Shown here: positions 54,638 through 62,322 of the stretch, piece by piece
Numbering within the stretch: the stretch's first letter is position 1
How the letters are laid out: each line of letters opens with the position of its first letter
Assembly: GCA_947496465.1 (NCBI GenBank)
Contig: CANMCX010000002.1
Span: forward strand, 1-64,000
Length of the DNA stretch: 64,000 nt
Source of the DNA: Marinifilum_A sediminis
GTDB lineage: Bacteria; Bacteroidota; Bacteroidia; Bacteroidales; Marinifilaceae
Reading direction: 5' to 3'
Translations under genes and position numbers: made by a program
Notes under the pieces: model-generated
What the model was told of the DNA's origin: nothing
The model's database searches: none
What the model saw: the letters and a program-made list of their open reading frames with translations, nothing else

Positions 54638-56200
54638 TTAAAATGGGGTATTGATTCCCAATTGCTGGCAAAAATCGGCTACTATTTTGTCGTTATTGGC
54701 AATTTCCTGGTCTATGTTTTTTAATTCGGCTGATACGGCTGGCATGTCAATTGGCTCTTCCTCTTCGAATGTATCCACATAGCGAGGTATGTTCAGATTG
54801 TAATCGTTCTCGGCAATTTCGTCGAGCGTGGCTACATAGCTGTACTTATCTTTGGTTTCTCGCTGACGATAAGTATCTACAATTAGTTCAATGTCTTCGG
54901 GACGCAATTTGTTTTGGTTGCCTTCCTTCACAAAATGGTCTTTCCCACTAGCATCAATAAAGACAACATTATCGTCCGCCTTACGGCACTTTTTAATCAC
55001 CAAAATACAGGTAGGTATACTGGTACCAAAAAAGATATTGGCAGGCAAACCAATTACGGCATCCAAATAATTTAACTCCTTTATCAGGTATTTGCGAATA
55101 ACGCCTTCGGCTGCACCACGGAATAGTACACCATGAGGCAATACAGTAGCCATAATTCCATTGTCGCCCAATTGGTGTATCATGTGCTGTACAAATGCAT
55201 AATCAGCCTTGGTATTGGGTGCTAATTTTCCATAAGGTGAGAAACGTTCGTCAGTATCGTTCAATGGGTTGTTCTTGCCTTTCCAGTGTGCAGAAAATGG
55301 CGGATTGGCGACTACGGCTTCGAATCGCTTTTGGGTATGCTGCGGATTCTCTAAAGTATCCTCCTGCTTGATATCAAACTGGCGATAGTGCACATCGTGC
55401 AAAATCATGTTCATTCGCGCCAGGTTATGGGTGGTACGGTTCAGTTCCTGTCCGTAAAACTCTCCTACTTTAGCCTCTTTGGATACACGCAACAGTAAGG
55501 ATCCCGATCCACAGGTTGGGTCGTACACCGATTTTATTTTGTCTTTGCCTGTGGTAACAATCTTAGCCAAAATAGTAGAAACCTCTTGAGGAGTATAGAA
55601 CTCTCCTGCTGATTTTCCTGCACCTGCAGCAAATTTGCCAATTAGGTATTCGTAGGCATCCCCCAATACATCCGATTCAATTTCGTCCAACTTGAAATCA
55701 ATCTCATCGAGTTTAACCAAAATGCTCACAATAATTTCATTTCGGGCACCCACGGTTCTTCCGAGCTTGGTCGATTGTAAATCCAAATCTTCGAACAAAG
55801 CAGAAAAATCATCTTCACTCTCTTCACCCTGCGTGCTTTGTTCTATGTGGTTTAATACTGACTGTAGATCATCAATAATGTAATTGCTGTCGCCATTTCC
55901 TTTTCCTTTACTTACAAGAGCAGAAAACAATTCATCAGGCTTTAGGAAATAACCCAGTTTGTTTACTGATTCATCGTGAATGGCATCCAAAGTCTCCTGA
56001 TCGCTTACTTTGGTGTATTCTGTTACTGTCTCACCAACTAATAATTCGTTGGCATACAGTTCCTGCTTCTCCGATAGATATTTAAAGAAAATAAATCCTA
56101 AAATGTAGTCGCGATAATCGTCGGCACTTACCTTACCTCGTAATATATTTGCAATGCTCCACAATTGAGCTTTCAGCTGTTTCTTTTGGTCTTCAGACAT
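54638..56200 (-). CDS. hsdM: Type I restriction methyltransferase subunit M
   Basis: The N6-adenine methyltransferase of the system, 520 residues. The helical N-terminal HsdM domain is followed by the SAM-binding motif DPTCGSGSLLL near residue 226 and the catalytic NPPF (motif IV) near residue 298. It precedes hsdS and lies 52 bp after the PD-(D/E)XK-like gene. Confidence 0.96.
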   Translation of the reverse strand: MSEDQKKQLKAQLWSIANILRGKVSADDYRDYILGFIFFKYLSEKQELYANELLVGETVTEYTKVSDQETLDAIHDESVNKLGYFLKPDELFSALVSKGKGNGDSNYIIDDLQSVLNHIEQSTQGEESEDDFSALFEDLDLQSTKLGRTVGARNEIIVSILVKLDEIDFKLDEIESDVLGDAYEYLIGKFAAGAGKSAGEFYTPQEVSTILAKIVTTGKDKIKSVYDPTCGSGSLLLRVSKEAKVGEFYGQELNRTTHNLARMNMILHDVHYRQFDIKQEDTLENPQHTQKRFEAVVANPPFSAHWKGKNNPLNDTDERFSPYGKLAPNTKADYAFVQHMIHQLGDNGIMATVLPHGVLFRGAAEGVIRKYLIKELNYLDAVIGLPANIFFGTSIPTCILVIKKCRKADDNVVFIDASGKDHFVKEGNQNKLRPEDIELIVDTYRQRETKDKYSYVATLDEIAENDYNLNIPRYVDTFEEEEPIDMPAVSAELKNIDQEIANNDKIVADFCQQLGINTPF

Positions 56201-56252
56201 GTGTGTATATGGTAGTTTTATGTATGTTAATTTTGAGGCTTAAAGGTAGGGT

Positions 56253-56897
56253 TTACCAATAACGAAACCAAAATTCATCGAACAAGTAATTACCGGTTTT
56301 CTGAGTTATTTTAACGCAATTTATAATATCGTAAAAGGTTAGCCATTTGTATTCATTATCCTTACATTTTTGTATTTCTTCTTGATTTACCTCTTCTGCT
56401 TTAATAAAAACATGAATAGGTTTATAATCATTATCCTTATAATATTCATCTACAATACATTTGTATTTTTCCAATTGTCCGTTTCCTATTGAAGTATACA
56501 TTTTATTTTCTATCGAAATCACATATTTTTCGGTAGTTTCTGGTGTTTGAATTACCACTTCTGCAATCAAATCAATTTGCTCCCATTGTCTCCAGGTGTC
56601 AACCGAAATAATTCTATAAGATTGATACTTCTTATTATCTAATTCATATCCATCCTTTACATTCTTACCATATAAGAGTGCCAAAATAAAGTTTCTTCCA
56701 TAAGTATTTATCTTCTCATCTGCTTTGGCATAATGATCTGCTCCGCACCGAAGGATCCAATTTAAATTGTAATCTAAAATGGTTTCTTTTCCATTGTCGG
56801 TTGTATCGTGCTCATTTTCGTAAAAAGAGGGTAAACAATTTGTAATCATATATTGTAATATTGGAAATATAAAATGGTGGATTGGTTTATTCAGCAA
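56253..56897 (-). CDS. PD-(D/E)XK nuclease-superfamily protein 1
   Basis: A soluble protein of 214 residues (a second ATG, at 56849, would give about 198). Around residues 108-135 it has QIDLIAEVVI...VISIENKMY, matching the D...(E)xK layout of PD-(D/E)XK nucleases (YhgA/PDDEXK_4-like). A long tail ends in FDEFWFRYW. It sits 3 bp after the next nuclease-like gene and 52 bp before hsdM, so it belongs to the restriction operon. The active role is inferred. Confidence 0.7.
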   Translation of the reverse strand: MLNKPIHHFIFPILQYMITNCLPSFYENEHDTTDNGKETILDYNLNWILRCGADHYAKADEKINTYGRNFILALLYGKNVKDGYELDNKKYQSYRIISVDTWRQWEQIDLIAEVVIQTPETTEKYVISIENKMYTSIGNGQLEKYKCIVDEYYKDNDYKPIHVFIKAEEVNQEEIQKCKDNEYKWLTFYDIINCVKITQKTGNYLFDEFWFRYW

Positions 56898-56900
56898 TTG

Positions 56901-58019
56901 CTATTTTTTAGCCTTTTTCTCCTCTAACAAATAATTATTTAGTTTGTTAAATATCTTCAAGTAGTCATTTTCTTTAATAAAATCAACAATGGTATTGCTT
57001 AAATCTGCAATTTGATCTTCATTGAGATAATAAGGAGAACCTGCAAAATGAGCCCAATTATTGTCTGTACTATCAAAAAAATCCTCACGCAGTAATTTGG
57101 ATTCCGGTTTTTGATAATCAAATAAATGACGGTATTGCTCCCTGTTCTTTAAAGCTTCTCCTTTTAATTCAACTGCGATATACATTTCCTTTTTTGGTTG
57201 TAAAAGATTTTGGATTACCACTGTAATCATCAGTTGAGGATTCTTTTTGGATTGGAAATATCGGAATCGCTTTGTTCTTTTTCCTGCAATCTTGGTTGTT
57301 TCAGCAAAGGGAATATGGGCTTTTTCTACTTGCACCAGGATATGATTGTTCATTCTCTGATTAAAACTAGAAATTTGATTGATTTTTTGCTGGTTATTGA
57401 AGTAGAATTCCAATTCTTCTTTGTTCATGTCAGGTGTGCTCAAGTTGTGAATATTTTGAAATAGATCTTGTAAAAAAATCAGATATTTTGGGGTTGCTCC
57501 ATCTTTGTATAGATCCAAATTTGATATCACCCTATTCAAAAATTCCATATGAGTGATATTTATAAAATTTGGATGGTTTATATTCTTTATTTTACGAAGA
57601 GAAAGAACAATTCCTATTTTATTGCCCATTGAAATACTATCCCAATAATCATCCAAATCATTACCTAAAAAATGATATACCTTATTTTCAATGATAATTG
57701 CGCTTGATTGGTTATAAAGTAACAAATCAATTCTACCTTTTTTGACCGTTTTATACTCAGTTTTTATTTTAAATGCTTGGTTAAAGTTAATTTGCTTATC
57801 AGGCAGATGATCTTTAATTATTTCCAAGAATGTAGAAATGAATAGATCATTCAAGTCATGCTCTTCATTTGTATCAAAGTAAAATGCATAGAGATTTGAC
57901 AACACATTCTCGTAGTGAGGTTGCTTTGCGATTCCAAGAAAGGTTTTAGGCTTGGTTTTTATTTCTGGGATTTCAATATTGTTCAGGAAATCTTGCAGTT
58001 TTGATAAATCGTCTGTCAT
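56901..58019 (-). CDS. PD-(D/E)XK nuclease-superfamily protein 2
   Basis: A 372-residue protein. Near residues 95-118 GRIDLLLYNQSSAIIIENKV shows the Asp and the Glu-x-Lys of a PD-(D/E)XK core. The rest is helical with a C-terminal region of unknown fold. It is translationally linked to its neighbours (3 bp from both the DUF4268 gene and the 214-residue gene). Such unspecialised nuclease-like genes are frequent in restriction and defence loci. Confidence 0.7.
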   Translation of the reverse strand: MTDDLSKLQDFLNNIEIPEIKTKPKTFLGIAKQPHYENVLSNLYAFYFDTNEEHDLNDLFISTFLEIIKDHLPDKQINFNQAFKIKTEYKTVKKGRIDLLLYNQSSAIIIENKVYHFLGNDLDDYWDSISMGNKIGIVLSLRKIKNINHPNFINITHMEFLNRVISNLDLYKDGATPKYLIFLQDLFQNIHNLSTPDMNKEELEFYFNNQQKINQISSFNQRMNNHILVQVEKAHIPFAETTKIAGKRTKRFRYFQSKKNPQLMITVVIQNLLQPKKEMYIAVELKGEALKNREQYRHLFDYQKPESKLLREDFFDSTDNNWAHFAGSPYYLNEDQIADLSNTIVDFIKENDYLKIFNKLNNYLLEEKKAKK

Positions 58020-58022
58020 TTT

Positions 58023-58991
58023 TTACGCTGTAGTTGTTAAGAATTCTTTTGCATTTTTAATTAAGTCGGGAATTTGCTTTTGCATGATCTCTGCATTGGT
58101 CCTGATCCATTCGAAATAAGTTTTCCATTGCGATTGATTGTCAATCTTGAACTTAGTAGAGGTGCTAATAACAGCTCCTTTGTATTTCTCCATATCGTCA
58201 AAAACAAGCTTATTGTTAAAAAAGGCCTCCGTCTCATTTTTAAACTCCTGTTTGATAATGGAATAATACTCCTTGTCTACAAAATAGAAGTCGACCTTTA
58301 ATATGTTTTTGCCTGTATTTAATTTCACAGCTACCCATCCCTCGGACATTCCTATGCCTATTGTATAGTAAGCTGGTGTTGAATTCTGAGCTTTGCCCAC
58401 CTGTAGAGTACTTTCGTTCTCGGTACAGTAAGCTCGGAACTCTTCGATAAAATTGATTTGCTTGACTCCTATTTCTGATAAGGTAGTTGATTTCTTACCT
58501 CCCCGAAGTGCTTTAGACCATTGGTTGGGTTGAGATATAATATTGAATTTGGGTGCATATTTCGAGGTATCAATCTGCCAGAGTTCCATTTTAATACCAA
58601 AGAAATTGATCTTCTCATTGGTATTTTCGTTTAACCAATCGAGCGCCTGCTTGTGCTCCTCTCTAAAGTCCTTTACAATCCAAATGATGTATTCGGCTTC
58701 GTATCCAGATGCATAGGTGATAATTTTGCCTAAATGATCGTGATTGGTTTTTTCCAATTGGTTTTCAATCACGACTTTTTTTCCTGTTTCTACTTCGGTT
58801 GCCAATATATCAATATAGAAACTTCCAGTCCGAGCCTCTGTCTCCTGCAGGCTTAAGTTAATGCCTATCTCCTCACTCAGCAATTCCAAATTCTCCTCTT
58901 TACTCAGCCATTTTGAAAAGTCAGTTTGTTCATTTTCCCAGATGGCTCTGAGGTTGTCAATGCGTTTTAATTTACCCAGATTAATTGTCAT
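58023..58991 (-). CDS. DUF4268-domain protein
   Basis: A 322-residue protein. An N-terminal PD-(D/E)XK-like region (YIDILATEVETGKKVVIENQ near residue 58) precedes a DUF4268-type C-terminal domain (about 180-320, with YTIGIGMSEGWVAVKL). DUF4268 proteins often sit with restriction-modification genes. It is the first gene of the operon. A promoter within the repeat module at 59023 (TAACTTTG, 59025-59032) lies 34 bases upstream. Confidence 0.8.
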   Translation of the reverse strand: MTINLGKLKRIDNLRAIWENEQTDFSKWLSKEENLELLSEEIGINLSLQETEARTGSFYIDILATEVETGKKVVIENQLEKTNHDHLGKIITYASGYEAEYIIWIVKDFREEHKQALDWLNENTNEKINFFGIKMELWQIDTSKYAPKFNIISQPNQWSKALRGGKKSTTLSEIGVKQINFIEEFRAYCTENESTLQVGKAQNSTPAYYTIGIGMSEGWVAVKLNTGKNILKVDFYFVDKEYYSIIKQEFKNETEAFFNNKLVFDDMEKYKGAVISTSTKFKIDNQSQWKTYFEWIRTNAEIMQKQIPDLIKNAKEFLTTTA

Positions 58992-59022
58992 CGTCCTATT
59001 TTAAGTAGTAATTTAATAGATG

Positions 59023-59161
59023 CTCAAAGTTAACAAAATAGTTAAGAAGTGAAAGTATTTAGGACATGGAATCGAATGGATTTTAATTGTAGTAATGTGT
59101 TTTTTATGTAATCCTATTCGGGTATGAATGCAAAAAAGGAAGTGCAGTAGCACTTCCTTTT
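59023..59161. repeat. Terminator-promoter module, copy B
   Basis: About 138 bp that is nearly identical to 62050-62187. It holds a strong hairpin (GGAAGTGC/GCACTTCC, 59138-59157) at the right end and, at the left end, TAACTTTG on the minus strand (59025-59032), a -7 box for the downstream restriction operon. It separates the lipoprotein operon from the DUF4268 gene. Confidence 0.85.
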
Positions 59162-59162
59162 T
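59131..59162 (-). terminator. Terminator of the lipoprotein operon
   Basis: AAAAAAGGAAGTGC, AGTA and GCACTTCCTTTTT: an 8-bp core extended by A-T pairs, with a T run on either strand. Confidence 0.8.
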
Positions 59163-59212
59163 AAAATTGTTATATCCCGTTCTCATCCGAGGATATTCAT
59201 TTTAGTTTTGCA

Positions 59213-60565
59213 TTACTCATTATAGTAATACAGTCCATTCTCTTTAAGCACGAGGAAGTTTCCATCAGCCTTGCGATAAAAGAAATCTATCTGACCTTTA
59301 AAGTTTATATCTATTAATTGCCAATTGTTAGCAATAGAGTATATACCCGGATAGTGCATATTATTTACCAGATAATAAACTTCTCCATTTTCAATTGTTA
59401 TATTATTAACAAACTGATTATTACGAGTATTGTTGTAAAAATAAATATGAATTTCCCCCTCATAATTTTCAGGTGATAATTTTGAAATACTTGCACCATG
59501 TGATCCAAAATAGAGAAATCCTTTATCATCAATCTTAAAATCTTCGATCTTATAATTTACATAGCTATTAAGATATATTAATTTCCACAATGCTCCCTGA
59601 TCTTTTGATACCCACAAACCTTGATAGTCTTCTACCAAATAAATATCTCCGTTGGGGTGACATGCAATATGGTTGATGGAACCGGGATTATTTTTCACAT
59701 GTAATTTCTCCCAAAATTTGCCTTGATTCACAGTCTTATAAATACCTTCCCCATAAAAGCTCACATACATTACTTCGTCTCTCACAAGAAAACAGGTAGG
59801 ATTATTATCCTTCACAAAACCATTATTTATGAATTCCCAATTTTCAAAATCATTGGTGTAGCAAACACCATTATCGCTTGTTAATACGTATAAGGTGCCC
59901 TGACTATTAAACTGTGCATCGAAAAGGTAACCATTGTGAGGCACTCCCTCTACTTTTTCCCAATTTAGTCCACCATCATCCGACCTATAGAGATAATTAT
60001 TAATCATGAATAAGGTTTGACCATCAAATGATCGTATTTTAATCCTTGAAGGATCAAGTCTATAGTAACCTGCCGATCTATTCCATCCTTTCTTCAATGT
60101 ACCGTTCGATTCAATGATTAAGGAATCTGAAGCTTGTTCGTTATAGCCGGATCCATTGTCATAGAAACCTTTTTCATCACTCCTTCTTTCGTGTACATAT
60201 ATCTTAATTTTCTGATTCTCTTGATCACAGCCCAATCTCCATGTAAAACTAACGGTCTCACCATCTGTAAGCAATTTCTTTAAGGAGGACTCGTAAATAT
60301 CTCCTATTCCATCGTTTAAGCCACCATTACCCTGAAAGGTTTTACATTTAAGCATAAGTCTGCCATTACTATTTTTAGCATGACCTTTAATTTTTATGGG
60401 AATATTAAGTGTACTACCCAAGTGTCCGTTTTGTTTATCTCCAGCAACAACTTCAATGGTAGCATGTGAAGAATCATCAGATCCGAAAATATCTTCACAA
60501 GCCGAATTTAAAATCATAATTCCTATTGCGAATATAATGGGGTATTTATTTTTTTTAATCATCAC
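59213..60565 (-). CDS. Lipoprotein with Asp-box repeats 2
   Basis: A 450-residue protein. The signal peptide has a lipobox (ILNSACED) with the lipidated Cys near residue 23, so it is probably an outer-membrane or periplasmic lipoprotein. A beta-sandwich region (to about 150) is followed by a propeller-like region with at least three BNR/Asp-box-type motifs (DDGGLNWEK, NQGKFWEK, KDQGALWK). It overlaps the end of the upstream lipoprotein gene by 11 bp, indicating coupled translation. Binding partners are unknown. Confidence 0.75.
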   Translation of the reverse strand: MMIKKNKYPIIFAIGIMILNSACEDIFGSDDSSHATIEVVAGDKQNGHLGSTLNIPIKIKGHAKNSNGRLMLKCKTFQGNGGLNDGIGDIYESSLKKLLTDGETVSFTWRLGCDQENQKIKIYVHERRSDEKGFYDNGSGYNEQASDSLIIESNGTLKKGWNRSAGYYRLDPSRIKIRSFDGQTLFMINNYLYRSDDGGLNWEKVEGVPHNGYLFDAQFNSQGTLYVLTSDNGVCYTNDFENWEFINNGFVKDNNPTCFLVRDEVMYVSFYGEGIYKTVNQGKFWEKLHVKNNPGSINHIACHPNGDIYLVEDYQGLWVSKDQGALWKLIYLNSYVNYKIEDFKIDDKGFLYFGSHGASISKLSPENYEGEIHIYFYNNTRNNQFVNNITIENGEVYYLVNNMHYPGIYSIANNWQLIDINFKGQIDFFYRKADGNFLVLKENGLYYYNE

Positions 60566-61877
60566 CTAAAAAACATCTATAAACATTACTCTCCTCTACC
60601 CCAAATAAATAAGGCATTTTAAAATACACTTTATTCAATTTGTAGACATTAAAAATATCCTGATTTTCGGACCATATAAAGCGCCAATTCAACCCTCCAT
60701 CCACACTCCTTGCAATTTCACCTTTATCAGAAACAAGATATCCCGTGTTCTTATTGGCGAAATATATCCCAATTATTGAGGATGTAATTCCAGTTTTAAT
60801 AAGCTTCCAATCTTTCCCTCCGTTTTTGGTTTTTACCAAACATCCCTGATCTCCACCGGCAAATCCGTTCTCCTTGTCCCAAAACCAAATCTCCTTTAAA
60901 TTGTAATTTGTTTCAACATTCTGTTGAACCCAGGTATTGCCACTATCAGTGGATTTTACAATTCTTCCCAATTCACCACATGCATAACAATTAATACCAT
61001 CTGGACTCACTAGAGAATAAAACCAACTTTTAATTGGTAATTCCTCATAAGTAATCCAGCTTTTACCACTATCAATGGATTTTGTTAATTTGCCTTCTTT
61101 ACCTACACTAAGGATGTTATCTGTACTTAACATGAAATAATCTGCAGATCCCAAATGACCAATAATTGGTGGATTCCAATCTCTAAATTGAAAACTTTGT
61201 CCCCCATCACTTGTAAAGTAAGCATAATTATTAGTTCCAATAGCTATTCCATTAAGAGGATCGGTAAAATGCAATTGATATAAATTTCTATCTATAACAT
61301 TATCAAATTCCCAGGAGTCTCCACCATTCTTGGTTTTTAAGTAGCTCGTATGGTAATCTCCAACCACTATACCATTTTTATCATCTGAAAAATGTATGTC
61401 ATAAAAATCTCCGGGTCTATGAATATTTTTATCTGGATTTTCAAACACAAGATCCCAATATCCTTTAAATTTTGCATTTATTACAATGGTTTCCAATGGT
61501 TCACATAACCACCATTTCTGTTGTCTTTCACATCCAAATAAATAAATTTTTAAATTCGGATCTCCATCAAAATAGTTCCTTAAAGTCCAAACAAGATTAA
61601 TATGTATTTCATTGTCAACTATTTTAAGTTGACTTGAAAGTCTTGAAATACTACCGTCTACTTCATGCCAGTATTTGTTCAAATCCTCAATTTTGTTTGG
61701 AACGATTCTAATTTTAATAGTATCCGTTAATTGATGTCCAGGAAATCCAATTTGATTGTTTCCACTTATTACTTCAAGCTTTTTGGGAGGATCAGCCTGA
61801 TCAAATTCATCGTCATCTGAATTACAGCCCCAGAATGTGATCATTAGGAGGATAAGTAGAAGAAAAGACTTGTTCAT
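60555..61877 (-). CDS. Lipoprotein with Asp-box (Ycf48-like) repeats 1
   Basis: A 440-residue protein. The lipobox TFWGCNSDDDE puts the lipidated Cys near residue 18, with an acidic stretch after it. Six Asp-box motifs (GGDSWEF, GGQSFQF, SGKSWIT, SGNTWVQ, GGKDWKL, GGLNWRF) indicate a Ycf48/BNR-type beta-propeller from about residue 150 to the end. It is organised like the next protein (N-terminal sandwich plus propeller), suggesting tandem duplication and divergence. The gene has a 170-bp 5' leader after the promoter in copy A of the repeat module. Confidence 0.75.
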   Translation of the reverse strand: MNKSFLLLILLMITFWGCNSDDDEFDQADPPKKLEVISGNNQIGFPGHQLTDTIKIRIVPNKIEDLNKYWHEVDGSISRLSSQLKIVDNEIHINLVWTLRNYFDGDPNLKIYLFGCERQQKWWLCEPLETIVINAKFKGYWDLVFENPDKNIHRPGDFYDIHFSDDKNGIVVGDYHTSYLKTKNGGDSWEFDNVIDRNLYQLHFTDPLNGIAIGTNNYAYFTSDGGQSFQFRDWNPPIIGHLGSADYFMLSTDNILSVGKEGKLTKSIDSGKSWITYEELPIKSWFYSLVSPDGINCYACGELGRIVKSTDSGNTWVQQNVETNYNLKEIWFWDKENGFAGGDQGCLVKTKNGGKDWKLIKTGITSSIIGIYFANKNTGYLVSDKGEIARSVDGGLNWRFIWSENQDIFNVYKLNKVYFKMPYLFGVEESNVYRCFLGDD

Positions 61878-62049
61878 TTTCTATAATAGTTAATTTAGGA
61901 TTAGAATTATTCTTGCAAATTATTAAAAAGGTTCTGTTTTAAATAATGATAATAATTTATCTATCATTAAATTTGAAAGAGTAAATATTAAACTTTACTA
62001 GAGAGTATTTTAATGAAGATAGAATTTTATTTATGATACTAATTTCAGC

Positions 62050-62187
62050 TTCAAAGCTAACAAAATATTTGAAAAGTGAAAGTAGTTAGAACATGGAATC
62101 GAATGGATTTTAATTGTAGTAATGTGTTTTTTATGTAATCCTATTCGGGTATGAAAGCAAAAAAGGAAGTGCAATAGCACTTCCTTA
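62050..62187. repeat. Terminator-promoter module, copy A
   Basis: Nearly identical to 59023-59161. The hairpin GGAAGTGC/GCACTTCC at 62165-62184 lies at the stop of the rtcB remnant, and TAGCTTTG on the minus strand (62052-62059) is a -7 box for the lipoprotein operon. Confidence 0.85.
62159..62184 (-). terminator. Terminator inherited from rtcB
   Basis: On the minus strand GGAAGTGC, TATT and GCACTTCC followed by six T, overlapping the stop of the rtcB remnant. It is probably the original rtcB terminator. Confidence 0.75.
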
Positions 62188-62322
62188 TCCTTTTACAACA
62201 GCCAGTGGCTCCAATTTAACCAGAATTTTCATCAAATCCTGCTGGTTAGCCATGATTACATCGATGTCTTTGTAAGCACCACTAGCTTCGTCCAAGTCTT
62301 TCTTGTCTCTTATGGCATGAAG
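62185..62322 (-). pseudogene. rtcB: 3' remnant of rtcB (RNA ligase)
   Basis: An open minus-strand frame of 45 sense codons ending at 62185 without a start. It encodes DLDEASGAYKDIDVIMANQQ and ends LVKLEPLAVVKG, the characteristic C-terminus of RtcB RNA-splicing ligases (AYKDIDEV...ANQ...PLAVVKG). It begins immediately after the GH97 stop codon, so a rearrangement joined the GH97 gene end to the last part of rtcB. The catalytic core is absent. Confidence 0.75.

Noticed and set aside
45783..58991. Restriction operon as part of the mnmE island
   Set aside because: DR3 is followed directly by a mnmE-like terminator and no further att copy was found to the right, so the operon appears to be a separate accessory region.
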